Positions 1-11,640 of a stretch of DNA of 64,000 bases are shown here, piece by piece. The notes beneath the pieces are model-generated. The model was not told where the DNA came from and did no database searches. It worked only from the letters and a program-made list of their open reading frames with translations. Every line of letters begins with the position of its first letter. Position 1 is the stretch's first letter. The position numbers and the translations under genes are program-made. The stretch comes from Sipunculus nudus (lineage: Eukaryota; Annelida; Sipuncula; Golfingiida; Sipunculidae): contig CM049320.1 in the NCBI GenBank assembly GCA_026874595.1, positions 7,319,464 through 7,383,463 on the forward strand. The letters are read 5' to 3'.

Positions 1-556
1 TTTTAGCTGCAATGAAGAAACCATTTTCAGCGCAGGTGTTACAGTTTGTTTGGTGTATGTATATGCTCTCTTTTCGTACCATGTTATTCTAAAAGGATTT
101 CCTGAGCCATTGTTACCTTGATAAAAAGAAAGAAGCTAATGACTTGTTTCCTGCTGTACACGAGTTGCAGCTCATCCTTATAGCCAATTTTAATTTTCAT
201 AGACTTTTAACTGTTCAAAGAGGAATGCTTTCACTGGATAATCTGTCAGTCTTAATTAAGAATCTAACAAAAATCAGATCCATACATATTATGGTTAAAT
301 GTTTCCGTATCTATGAAAGTTGTAGAACCATTCATCTAACAGAAGTCGAACATAGTCGAATGTAGAAGAAAATGAGCATCCCAGCTAAATTTGTTTAAAA
401 TGTTGTTATATGGAGATATAAACTTAAAACTTTGAGGCATGTTATTTTTTGTCATTTTGATAGAAATTTCAATTTGAACAGTTTTTTTTATACATACTTA
501 AATCTGACTCAAAACTGCATCTGGTAATTAGGCGCAGTCAATTTACATCTACCCTC
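1..556 (-). repeat. Inverted fucosyltransferase downstream flank (modules X and V tail)
   Basis: Positions about 60-400 are the reverse complement of 36140-36470 and 46650-46970, which lie downstream of the two intact minus-strand fucosyltransferase genes. Positions about 440-556 are the reverse complement of the end of the repeat module seen at 23940-24030 and 35430-35520. The stretch is therefore the downstream flank of a plus-strand fucosyltransferase copy. The short reading frames here are not preserved between copies, and I see no gene. Confidence 0.8.
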
Positions 557-564
557 TATCAATC

Positions 565-1860
565 TACACTAGACCATTCGAGGTATTTGTAGTACACTGT
601 TAACCACTAGGCCTAGAGTAATACACCTAAGCTCCCATACCATTACTAATAACATGTGTTTCTATTAAATCTTTAAACAATCTGGCCTCTTTTCAAAGAG
701 TAAACTAAATTCCAATATACTTGCAAAAATGACCTGATCAGTCCCGAATAAGAATCTGCATACCAAATGTCCTTTTCTGGTCATAGATTAAAACATAGAC
801 CTATACGGTCAATTGTTGCTGAGATATTGCTGAACACGTATGAAACCAAATTTTACTATAGCATCTAGCATTATGGCTGGAGCCTACCATGGCTCGGGTT
901 ATGGACTCCCATATATTTTGTTCAATGTCAACACTCGTGGGGAAAAACCGTCAAATCCAACTGCAAACACAAGTATTTTTCTCTATGTATAATGGCTAAT
1001 ACTGGTAATTGCGTTGACAGACAAGAAAGAACTATTTCGAAACGATGCCAATTGTGTCCTAAGGGGATTTTTTCTACATTGTCTTGTTTTTGCGAAAGAT
1101 CTATCACAGCGGCACAGTCCAGAGTTAATCCGTCCCTCCGACGTGTGGGGTGGATCACTACTAGAACAAGATCAAGAAATATCCTAGTTATCACTTGGTC
1201 AATTGATGCCAGTTGACTCATTATAACTTTGTGGCATTTCAGTGAAATTTCTGATACCTTTACACCATTCAATTTCTTCTCTCCTGTGGAAGACTACACG
1301 GATCTTGCGTTTATATCCAGGTTATTATTCGTTACATTTTGGATAATTTAGACTGTTCCGCCTGTCTACAACTTCACATTTATGTTGTCTTCCAATTACG
1401 ATTAAACGACACTGACAAAAAAGGATTAACTTGACCTCTACAGTTGGGCTTGGTGGTGTATCGGTCATACGATTGCGCGGCTTTATTGTTAATCAATGTT
1501 ATTTTATTTGAGTACAAAAGCTCTGCACCATAAAGTAAGCCTACACCTATCATCAGAATGTGCTTTTAAAGGACCATCTTCCTGGTTAATGTTTGGAGTT
1601 GTGCTGTTGTAGAAAATATTTTATACCTCAAACGACAGTACCTGTTGAAACGGTAAAGTTTAGTTATTGATACGCCGGCAGTCTTTCTGTGAAAGCTTTG
1701 TTTGGTTGTTATTTTTTAGTGGTAAAATCTGAATATTTAGTGAACCGTCGCATGCATGTTCAAACATTATCATGCAGTTGGTTGTGTTGTCGGAGTTTGT
1801 GGTCAGGGAGGTGAATGGATCATCAAAGTTGGTCATTGATGTAAATGTAAAATCTTTTGA
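565..1860 (+). repeat. Repeat module U, copy 1
   Basis: Non-coding module repeated nearly identically at about 42085-43400 and in a clearly older, more diverged form at 33430-34790. All three are in the same orientation and each is followed by module V. A 74-residue frame at 992-1216 survives in copy B (42514-42738) with one change but is broken in the diverged copy, so I do not call it a gene. The rest of 1861-2740 is also duplicated in copy B and shows no coding potential. Confidence 0.8.
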
Positions 1861-2739
1861 TGAAATAAGATTTTCGGTACAAAACAGTTTCTTTCAGAAG
1901 AATTAAGAAATACTAAATGAGGCGAATTACACTATTCGTATATTCTGTGTATTTTCATCATTTAACAAGGATATTCTGTTGACATCACCCCAGTTTCTTT
2001 TCTTTAAGCTTTAAATGTAAACGCCGGATGAGATGAACATACTGGTTGTAGTGTGGAGTAGTAGAGTGAGCCCATGGATATAATAGGGCATTGTCAAAAT
2101 ACACGATGATCTGATGTCATTATGTTGGGAATCCATCAGTTCACGCACATTTTATGCGCAAAAATTGTACCTTTTAGCATATTTAGCACTTAAGAATTTT
2201 CGATTAATGCACAAGGGTGTTAGTTGTTACTTTTAGGTAAAGACTGATATTATGATGAGTGAAACCTTTTCGTTTAGCCCTTCAATAAGGGCCGTATGCT
2301 GTAGTTCCGTAGGCGAAAAAAAAATATAGTTGGTGGTTTAACTGCATGGCACCCTTAATCCATATCGGATATAATAAGTCTGGGTTAAATCCGCGGACTG
2401 TGTGCAAAATAGTTGAGATTCTGAGGGATAGTCTTAAGGTGGACTAACTTCAAAGCAAACACAATATCAGCCAAACCTTTCCCTATTAGAATATCCTAAA
2501 GCAATTATAAACTTCAAAACCAAGAAAAAGATATACCGGTGTTGAAAGTATAAACACTCGCATCTTGCCGGTTAGGTTTTACGATGGGGAATAATAACAC
2601 TATGTTTTACAAGGACAACAGCATTATTATTGCCAAGATATAAGGTGTGCCTATTTTAGTTTATTTTCAAAACAACATTTAAAGATAAGATTTATTCTAA
2701 TCATACAAAAACCTGGCTGAATAACTTAGACGTAGAAAT

Positions 2740-3570
2740 GCTGTTCTTTAAGAATGATATAAAGGGATAATTGGTATTAATGAGCAGCATTCTCTGTTGA
2801 TAGTAACGATTGATAAACAGTGATAAACAAAATATGAATAATTATCACTGCCAAATTTATTATACGAGGTCAAAAAATGAGATGTTGTGATTTTGCAGCA
2901 TTGAAGTTGCAGACCAAAAGAAGCGCTACAAGTAGATACAGACCAGGACAGGTCTTGCAATGGATATGGACCAGAACAAGATTGGCCGATAGGCTTTTAA
3001 AGGTAGGAAATGTCGAATATTTTATGAACATATAACAAAACCTGAGCAGAATATTGCCTGTAATCTAAATGTAAAGAGTGTCAGGATTTATCTGACATCT
3101 TAAATAAATGTTAACAGGAAATGGATTGATAAATATTGTGTAATTTAATGCTATACACAAATATTTTCAAAAATACCATTCCATACATATAATTTATTGT
3201 GTTTCGTTTACTTAACTAATCTGTCGAATGATACATTATCAAAACCTAAACATTTAAATACCCAGAAAATTCCAAATTTGGAAATACCCGAGACTGGGGA
3301 ATAAAAAGATGGAGAGCTGAGGAGTAAACTATATTAATTTTATTAGTCTGCTTCAGCCTACCAGGAACCAAACGTATCGACAATTAAAGTCAGTCGAAAA
3401 CTGCTACTGTCGCCTGTGCTGCTGTCCAGGCTAATGAATTTTGTATCTAACATTAAAGAGAAATTGATAGATGTTAATGACTGCGCTTGAATACCAGATG
3501 CAGTTTGGAGTCAGGTTTTAATTATTTATAAATAAAACTCTGTTCAAAATTCAAAAAAGAAATTTCTATT
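2740..3570 (+). repeat. Repeat module V, copy 1
   Basis: About 0.8 kb of non-coding sequence that recurs at 23440-24050, 34790-35570, 44290-45130 and 45360-46130, and inverted as a tail at about 440-556 and 41960-42080. It can be recognised by a shared stretch around 2880-2990 and by a tract around 3420-3520. It is normally found downstream of a fucosyltransferase copy, so it belongs to the unit that was duplicated with these genes. No gene seen. Confidence 0.8.
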
Positions 3571-3800
3571 AAAATGTTAAATGAAAATAACATGTAAAAT
3601 AATAAAACAAAAGCATTAACGTTTAAAAAAAAGAAACACAATTATCTACAAAATAATTGTGTTACATTGTGTCATTCATCCAAGTAAGGTGCATATTTAA
3701 CATATGAAAAAAAAATCTTAAGCTTAAAATAAAATAAATTTTACTACCAACATTCAACATAAATAATCTTTTACACATACACATATAACAAGAAGTTCAA

Positions 3801-5204
3801 TGCTATATATTATATCTTTTATCTAAATGGTTCTCTCTCTTGAGGCAAAATTTAAGGAACCTCTTACAGTAGTGAATAACAAAATAATGCATAATGCCAA
3901 ATAAGAAAAAAGTACGCATGTGAGTAGTGGTAGAGGGTCCACACTCTACTGATTTTATATCCATAAATCATATCTGTTATACAGTGTGTTTTATATTTAA
4001 GTCGGGGCCCAGACGATCGGAGAAAAGTTCCACCTATTTCAGATGAAATGCTAATACTGACATATTTGATCAGATAAAAAAGTAGGTAGGGTCTTGCAAG
4101 TAGTTTTGGGGACCGCACGATTAGAAGCCGTATATCTTGTATATATATGTATTTGATAGTGGAAAGTAACGGTTATATATGATGCATATTTAACTAGCCC
4201 GGAGACACGCAGCGCCCGGGAATAGGTAACAAGGTCAGAGGGATGAAACATGCTCCGGGACTTCCGTGATACAGAGGAGCCACTCACAGGAGCGTGACGT
4301 TTAGTTACCTACGACGTGGTAGGTAACAACGGGGTTGTTTTAAGGCCACCTGGCATAATAGCTAGAGCCAACCCGGTAGTTTGCAAGGTTTTCCTAGACC
4401 CGTACACAGGCAGTTAAGCACAGTGCGCATGCTCGTGGTAAAACTAATGTTGCCAATAAAGATCTGACACAGACGACAATACACTCGGTTTTACTGTTTG
4501 CAAACCTGCTGGAATACCCGCTGCTGAGTTCCATGATCACAGCGTAAACTTGCTGCAGTATGACCCTTAACATTTATGTTATCCATGCTGTATAAATATT
4601 CCTGGTATATCACCCACCCGTTCTTGCGGCTGGATTTTCAATCGGAACCAGAGTTGTTCTGATAAATTACACTGGGAAATTCCCCTTGCGAAATAATATC
4701 ACATTCTACAGGACTTTTTTTGGGGGGGGGGGGAGACCCCATTAGGACATGGCATCGTTACAGACAGCAAAAGACCTGAGACGTTATCATAGAGGAGTTG
4801 TCTGACCACAAATAAGTGCCACAACGAGTTTCTTACATTTAAAATTTGAGATTTAACAAATACAATAGTTTCTATGTCGATAAAACTAACCGAGCGTGTT
4901 CAACAATAGATATCGATATTCTAATGGAAAAGGTCCATAGAGTTTCATAAAATAATTGAATAAGGACCATGCATTTTGATTACTACTATTGTATTCTTTC
5001 TTGTGTAGGAACTAGTCCGCTTTAGTTTGCATGGTTTTTGGTTGAGACGCTGCGATAGAACCTTTGTGTGATCATGTTAAATGCCTCAGGATATATGGAA
5101 GATACGGAAATGACCCCCTTGAGGCATATTTGTCACCGTTCTTGACAAATCAAAACAAATATCGGGTATTTACGAGGCGTGCCCACAGACTTCGGGTTAG
5201 TTCT
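3801..5204. other. Intergenic, duplicated in copy B; no gene seen
   Basis: Matches 51991-52500 and 53076-53936. No frame longer than about 90 codons looks coding. It contains a G-run at 4719-4731 that is much shorter in copy B, and a 24-bp perfect palindrome-type inverted repeat at 4304-4327 that marks the exact point where copy B carries an extra 0.58 kb. Confidence 0.6.
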
Positions 5205-5856
5205 ACCAACGTGCAGAAGAGGATTGGGGGGGGGGGGGGGGGGGGGGTTCTTGAGGGTCTGTAACCCCCCCCCCTTTTTTTTCATCAGAACCATCAGAAG
5301 GGTTTCAGACAAAATTTTGCGGCCTGGATCCACCCCCCCCCCCCGCCACTTTCCGGACCTGCAGACCTTTATTTAGGTTTATCATTAGTCCTCCTGGGTA
5401 GGACCCCCCTTTTGGATCCGCCTCTGAGTGAATTGTAAAATAGATACTCATATAAACATATGTGATTACAAATGTATGTAATGTCGATTGAAACACGTCT
5501 CCCCTGCTAAAGATAAACTGAGCGCTGACTGGTGCGTGTACAAGTATACAGGGCGTACGTGTTTAAAAAGAAATGTTCCAATACGTGCCCGTGTTTAAAC
5601 TTACGATTTCGCCGTGAAATGTAGTTCCGGTAGTTGACGGGTAGGTCACCCCTTGACAAAGCCATAAACTCTCACCATGTGGTTTATCGATACGGAATTA
5701 TTTTTGCGGCATAGCCCCTTCCTCCCCATGAGCCCTTGCGTCAACGGCGTGTGTTGACACAAATGGTCATTATCTTCGTGTCGCTCGGCCGAGTCGGCCG
5801 TCTTTAGATCCAACGAAGCGACTCACCGCCCAGCTGTCTGTCTCAGCTCTACTTCC
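5205..5856. other. Segment present in copy A only (insertion, or deletion in B)
   Basis: Copy B passes directly from the equivalent of 5204 to the equivalent of 5857 (at about 53936). In A the two ends share a short run (cttcgggt at the left, cttccgggt at the right), which fits either a microhomology-mediated deletion in B or an insertion in A. The segment holds a run of about 23 G at 5225-5247, a C-run then T-run at 5265-5281, and a C-run at 5331-5343. No gene recognised. Confidence 0.75.
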
Positions 5857-7935
5857 GGGTCACAACGGTTATTGACATGGGTTACTGTAAGTAGGAACTT
5901 ATTCACTATGTACAGACGCCAAGAGAACTCAGGTGATAGGTCCTGTTCCACATGTGCGGCTCCCTTGCCAGACTGGGACCACCATTTCTGTTGTCCGGTA
6001 TGCCATCGGCGATTGTGGCGGCCCGTCCATCCCTTCCCCACTTTGCCTGGACTGGGTTCGGCGGGAATGGAAAAGTTACGATGCTTTTTTCAATCTAGAA
6101 ATTTCCCAGTCCGCTCCCGTAAGTAGAAAGATAAAACTCCGAGTTGAAGGGGGGGGGGGGGGAGGGCAAAAAAGAGCCTAGTAACACAGAAACCTACCTC
6201 TGAGAGTGGGTACTTTAAGGGGTCCCCCGCGGGCAAGAGTGCTACCGTCTTAGCCCCATCACCAGATCCCTGAAGTACCACCTCTAAATCTGGAGAAGAT
6301 TAGTTCCTCGTCCCTTTCAGAGATGTCTAAAATGCCCGTTCTTTCACCGGAGATCCGTCTCAAACGAAACGGCGGTGGAGGATCTGGTTTCACGAGACTC
6401 TTTAAAGTCTCTCAGTGCCTCTGTCTCGGGGGAGTTTATGACGGAACAGCGCCTAACCATGAGTCAGGCTACTGTGGCCGCCACCTCCCAGACATCTATT
6501 TCAGGTGGCGTTTCAGGTTAGCGCACGACTGAACAACCGATCCTTGCACTGGAATCGGAGGCGTCGAGTCGGCCCTCATCAGAGGCGGCTTTTACGACCC
6601 AGCTACTCACTGGGACGCGACCTACGGCTTCTCAACCCACTACACAGGGTAGGACGTGGCCCGCTCCTGATTCCGCGCCTCGGGACCAAAAGAAGCACTT
6701 GACCGGTGCCTCCGGAAGTTCTCCCATTGACCAAGAGGAGGGGAACTTCCGGAAGTGATTTTAGGTTCCCGGATGAGGCCGACGGGCGGAAAGAACCGGA
6801 GGATATTCGTGCTCAGGCACGCAGAGAGAAGGTGTTATTTTCTCAGACCAAAGCGGATTAGTTATCCTTTATGTCCGAGGATCCGGCTACACCTCAGAAC
6901 CCCCGAAGCCAGGGGGGTTTTGTTTTGCCATACGGGGCGTCCGTGGCCCGGGTTTGCTTCCCGTGTATGGAGTTTGGCCCGGCCACATCGGACTTCTTGG
7001 ACTTTCACAGACGGTTGGTCCTAGGGGTGGTGTCGGCCTCGACTTGAAAAGAAACGAATCCTGCCCCCCCCCCCCAGGTTTGGGCTGTTGGTCAGCTGTG
7101 GTCCCCGTGCCAGAATACAATAAATAGGCGGACTAATTTACCGAAGCTGACGCCGTACCCGTCCTACGAGCCGGTGAGGCGATGATTCACGACTCGTTGG
7201 CGGACCAGCCTTTCGGGGACGGTACTCCGCTTACAACCCCGCAGGTCAAGGCGTCAGACGCCTCGATTGCTGATCTTGAGACCTTTGGCCGTTACGCCAC
7301 AGGTCTCTTAAACGATGCGCAGGTTCTTTTTGCCTGTTGTCGTATGATCCAGCGCAGGAAACTGTTAAGGGAGCCGTCCAAAGCCACCTGCCTAACCTCC
7401 AGGAGCTTCATTTAACATTCTGGAGGTTAGTGCAGAATATTGTCTTGCACCGACAGGAGGCGGCGTTACGCTGTTCAGAACGCCAGACGCTACATTTGCA
7501 TGCAAAGGAGCTCCAAGAGCTATATGCTCGGCCCTTAACGGGGTCTTCGGCGGTCATTGAAAGGAGGGCGGAGCGAGGCGAAAGTTGCCCCGCAGTCCCA
7601 GCATAGTTCGGATCTGGCGCCGTTCCGCAGGCCTGCTAAGAGGTCGGCTACTCCGGACCGCCCTCGTTCTCCTCCTCGAGAGACTCCGCGTATGCGAGAT
7701 CAGAGTGAGTCACGCAATCGTCAGCCCTTTCGTCCGAGATGCGCCAGGGATTGGGGTCGTAACCCTAAACCCCAGGCTTGACGCTAGGCCGATCGGCGGT
7801 CGGCTCCGCTTTTTTCTGCAGGGGTGGCATTAAATCACACGCAATCGTTTTTTTTTACGCACTTTTCATCACGGGTTCTTTACAAAGTTCGCACCCAGCC
7901 CCCCCCCCCCCGCACCACGGGGCCTCGGAATTGTA
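5857..7935 (+). mobile_element. Decayed DIRS-like retroelement, gag plus start of RT (copy A)
   Basis: Broken plus-strand frames carry features I associate with DIRS/Ngaro-type elements. First, around 5955-6060, there is a Cys/His cluster (C-x2-C, then LP-D-HH, then C-x2-C-H) followed, after a frameshift, by a short tryptophan-containing stretch. In the middle (7182-7600) there are helical gag-like segments, and then an Arg/Pro/Ser-rich tail (7557-7781). Last, a GGRLRFF-x3-W motif at about 7796-7830, followed by an IT-x-N-RF-like run after one stop, resembles the start of the DIRS reverse transcriptase. The element then stops abruptly at the gypsy LTR near 7942, so RT, RNase H and the tyrosine recombinase are missing. 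At least three frameshifts or stops are visible. The DIRS assignment rests on motif memory, not on a search; an unrelated gag-like remnant is the alternative. Confidence 0.5.
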
Positions 7936-7941
7936 CAGCAA

Positions 7942-9774
7942 ACTAGTTAAATGTGTAAATACTATTGATTATGGCAAGTTTTTAATTTGGTGCGAGTTTG
8001 TCAAGTTAGTGCAGATTTCACGCTTTACAAGTTGTTCATGTGCAAAAATCATAGTTCATGTCCACCCCACCCCCTAATATTGATCTGAGACTGATCAGGC
8101 TTGAAGTAGAAGCTGTAAACATCAATTACTTGTCTTCATGATCACATATTTATTATGATATTCTCTTAATAATATAGAGAGGTATTATATGTGTTTGGGT
8201 AATGGTACATGCCCAGGGATATTTATTGCTGATGGAGAGTAATAGATATATCAAGAGTCAGTTGACAGGCCATACTCTATGTTGGTACCAATATACATAA
8301 ATTTGGAATAGGCTAGTGTTTAAAGATCCAGGTCTTCTATTATGCCATTGGATTTATGTTCAACTGAGTAATTTTTATAAAACAGTATTGAGACAGAGGC
8401 TCAGCATATTCAGAATTTATCAGGAATAGGTACTCAGCTATTTTATATAAAGCCATAGTTTGTGAGATAGTTAAATCCTTACCCAAATTCAAGTGGGAAA
8501 CAGGGTCCATGAACACTGTCATTTGGTTAAGTTAGAAAGCCGTTTTAGTGACACCCATCTGTTGATTGATGACAGTAACTTTTAATGTAAATTTGCACAT
8601 TTGTATTTGCCAGAATTAAAAGAGGATTGTGTAAGGCAAGTAGTAATCTGGAGGTTAATTTTTATATTTCATTATTGGTGTAACAACATATTTTGGACTT
8701 GAACTTTACACTTGCAATGAAAATAATCTGAACATCATTGAAATATTTTTTGTGTTGTAAGTGCTGCCACCTGTCGGAGGTTAGGAAAACTAAAAAGTTA
8801 TTTGAGAGATCAGGTTCAAGCTCTATGCATATGAATGACAGACAGTGTTAGAGAGAAATAAATCATTGGACATACATGATTAGTGATAATATTTAATTCT
8901 ATCAATATTATGATAAAGATGTTTGTTTTATCATAGACATCCTAACAGTACTCATTGAATTAAGCTGATATGTTTATGTTTAAAAATAACTCAGGACCAG
9001 ATTTTATTGTTAGCAGGCATTATGTGAGCACTTACATTGTAAATAGCATTTATTTCACAGGTTGTCAGATGGAAAATCAGTATATTTACGGATTAGTCAG
9101 ATTGTTAACATATGTTTAAATATATGACCATTTATTTCTAAAAGTAAATGTAGATCACTTGCTTGTGCATGAAGTTGGTAAACAGGATCAATCGATTACT
9201 TATGGAAAACCTTGTGCTATATAATTTAAATGCAGTTGACATGATAGTATAGTTAATGATGACACATATTAAACACAAGTTTCCGAGGGTGTTAGGTTCG
9301 AATCCAGAACAGTATGTCCATGTTTACATAGAAGATGATGACCCTTAAATTGGAAATGTAACATGTAAACCCAGATCAGCTTATGATGATATATGTTAAA
9401 TTCAGTTCGTGAATATTTATTATATGAGACTACTGTTTATTTCTTATTATGATATGATGACTTAACAGGCTATCATGGTGATATTGAAATGTATCAACAA
9501 CATTGCATAGAGATTAGACTGAATATTGCTATGAGAGACTTTGAGTATAGGTTTGAGTTTAAAGGCCAATATTGTCGGACTCGTAGGTACACGGCATTTA
9601 TTATGCTAGTAAATGATATTTGAGGGAGGCATACATGTGACGATGTATTTGTACTTGAAGAATAAAGATGATGTTTCGGTTCTCACTCGATGAAGACATC
9701 GTGTTTACTATTCTTTCCTGTGTTTTTCAGGAGAGACATCTGTCTACCCAGGTCCCCTGTTCGGACCTGTAACA
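7942..9774 (+). repeat. 5' LTR of gypsy element, copy A (left end missing)
   Basis: Matches 14779-16616 almost throughout and ends in the same tgtaaca. Relative to the 3' LTR it lacks about the first 540 bases, because it begins abruptly after the DIRS-like remnant. It carries a polyadenylation-type aataaa at 9660-9665, the 61-bp repeat R (9671-9731), and a perfect tRNA-type B-box ggttcgaatcc at 9295-9305. No coding frame is supported in this 1.8 kb. Confidence 0.85.
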
Positions 9775-9780
9775 GATTTC

Positions 9781-9798
9781 TGGGGGCTCGTCCGGGAT
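9781..9798 (+). promoter_or_regulatory. Primer binding site, tRNA-Pro type (copy A)
   Basis: The 18 bases TGGGGGCTCGTCCGGGAT begin six bases after the LTR end. This is the classic sequence complementary to the 3' end of tRNA-Pro, familiar from the murine leukaemia virus primer site. It would prime minus-strand DNA synthesis. It is unchanged in copy B at 57829-57846. Confidence 0.9.
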
Positions 9799-9856
9799 CA
9801 ATGCCTACAGGCACCGAGGCATTAGTCCAGTGATTTCCGAACCAAGCATCAGTGTG

Positions 9857-10181
9857 AGACAGAGCCAGCTCTCCATGTTCATCATGGAAATTTAGTGAGC
9901 GGAAGAACATTGTGTGGCAGATCCGCAAGACCTTGCTTCGAATGAATTGCTTCGCTGCGAATGGGGAAGCCATACCCTATGATTGTTTGGTAGAAGTGAC
10001 ATTGAATCTGCCCGGTAATAATGATCCAGAGTTAGCCATACAAGTCCCATTCCTTGTGAGCCAAGTGAACCTTGATCGACCTATCCTTAGGTTTAATGTC
10101 ATTCAGGAACTTGTCAAGTGTCAGAAAAGAGGAGCCCAAGTGTTGACAACATTAGGAGACCTACTTAGTACGGCTATGTAA
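9857..10181 (+). pseudogene. Gypsy protease fragment (copy A)
   Basis: The translation from about 9912 reads as the C-terminal two thirds of a retropepsin: an ANGE-x-IPYD stretch, an LPGN turn, then VPFLVS and FNVI-x-EL segments typical of gypsy proteases. The N-terminal half with the catalytic aspartate triad is absent, and a stop at 9894 interrupts the lead-in that is open in copy B (57878-58228). A frameshift and stop end it at 10181, after which the pol linker continues in another frame. It would not be an active protease. Confidence 0.75.
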
Positions 10182-10254
10182 TACTGAGAGTGAGAAAGCT
10201 CGTTCAATCGTTAAGTCTCTTGAAGCATGGGAGTCACCTGCTGGCCAAGAAGTA

Positions 10255-11640
10255 GTGAAAGTCGGCGTCAAGGGATTTGTGGTCCGATCCGGTCAAGTTG
10301 CTTATGTGAAGTGCAACATTCGCTCAAATCTCTTTGTGCAGGAATCTGTAGTGCTTTTTGAATCCAGTCCAGTCAGTCTACACACAAATCCCAGGCCACA
10401 CGTCAAGATCTCTGTGGGGAATCACACTCAAAATGATATGACGATTCCAGGCCAAACCATTTTGGGTCATATTCAGTTAATAGAGAAGATTTTAGACACT
10501 GATCAGAAGGATGGTCCCAAGCTAGATGTCCGAGTCAACCACGCAAGTTTAGAACATCCACGGTGTGATACTGCAGCTACAGAGCAACAGCTGTGGCACC
10601 CTCCAGTTGACATCGGCCATTTGAGTGAAGAGAAACAGGTAGTGGTGAAGCAGATGTTATATGAGGAGTCTGGTGCTTTCGCTCCCGATGATGGTGATAT
10701 CGGATGCATTCCTGAGCTTAAAATGGTCATTAACTTGAAGGACAATATCTCGTGCAGAGATCCTATGCATCGATTCCAAAGCCACTGTTTAAGGAGGTGA
10801 AAGCTCACATTCAGGATCTTCTAGTCAAAGGTTGGATAGTTAGGTCGAGATCACCATACTCTGCACCAGCTGTTTGCGTACGAAAGAAAGATGGTTCCCT
10901 ACGCCTATGCATAGACTACCGCCTCCTTAATCAAAAGACTGTGCCAGATAGACATCCGCTGCCACGCATACAGGATCTCACAGATACACTAGGTAGTTAC
11001 CAGTGGTTTCAATCCTAGACCAGGGGAAGGCGTACCACCAGGGATTCATAGCTGAAGGGTCGAGGTATATGACAGCGTTCATACCCCCTGGGGTTTATAC
11101 GAGTGGGTACGCATACCCTACGGACTCTCAAACGCCCCAGCCGCTTTCCAGAGATACATGGAGGAGATTTAAGAGTCACTCCGAGATGAGTGCTGTATTC
11201 CATATCTAGACGATATTCTTTGCTTTGCTAAAACATTCGAGGACCACGTGGGAGGGCTGAGAAGAGATCTTAGAGTTCTCCAGCAACATGGTGTGAAGCT
11301 CCGACCAGCAAAATGTGAACTGTTCAAATCTGAAATCAGATACGTTAGGCGACTTGTATCTTCTGATGGTGTCAGGATTGACCCCAAAGGCCTAGAGGCT
11401 GCCCTAGCATTGACAGAAAAGACACCGGCTACAGTTGGAGATGTCCGGAAATTGTTAGTTTTCTCAGCTATTACCGCACGTACATACAGGATTATTCGCG
11501 GATCGCAAGGCCAATCTATGAGCTTTTACAAGGGAAAGGTGATTATCCAGTCAACAGGGCCAAGAAAGGTAAAGGTGCCCAACTTCTATCAAAGACCCCT
11601 ATCCAGTGGACCACCTAACACCAGAGAACTTTAGAGAGGC
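10255..11640 (+). pseudogene. Gypsy pol linker and reverse transcriptase, frameshifted (copy A)
   Basis: A linker of about 170 residues (10255-10780) leads to RT. After a frameshift near 10780 the RT fingers and palm are clear: SAPAVCVRKKDGSLR-x-CIDYR-x-LN (about 10855-10935), then ILDQGKAYHQ, then the active-site YLDD at about 11203-11214 followed by ILCFAKT. Breaks visible: a frameshift near 10780, another near 11010, a one-base loss near 11083 not present in copy B, an in-frame TAA near 11170 shared with copy B, and a further shift near 11465. The catalytic YLDD is retained although the frame is broken. Function would be RNA-directed DNA synthesis; this copy cannot make an intact enzyme. 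Confidence 0.88.

Noticed and set aside
928..1272. Overlapping frames of 114 (minus) and 74 (plus) codons in module U
   Set aside because: The minus frame is broken in copy B and both are broken in the diverged copy at 33.9-34.1 kb; no family resemblance.
7952..9774. Treating the 5' LTR start as a TG at 7952, with LTRs of about 1.83 kb
   Set aside because: The shared sequence starts ten bases earlier without TG, and a better TGT start preceded by a purine tract lies at 14235, so the 5' LTR is more likely truncated.
10503..10808. Minus-strand 101-codon frame in the gypsy element (also at 58550-58855)
   Set aside because: Shadow of the pol linker on the other strand; conserved only because the two copies are recent duplicates.
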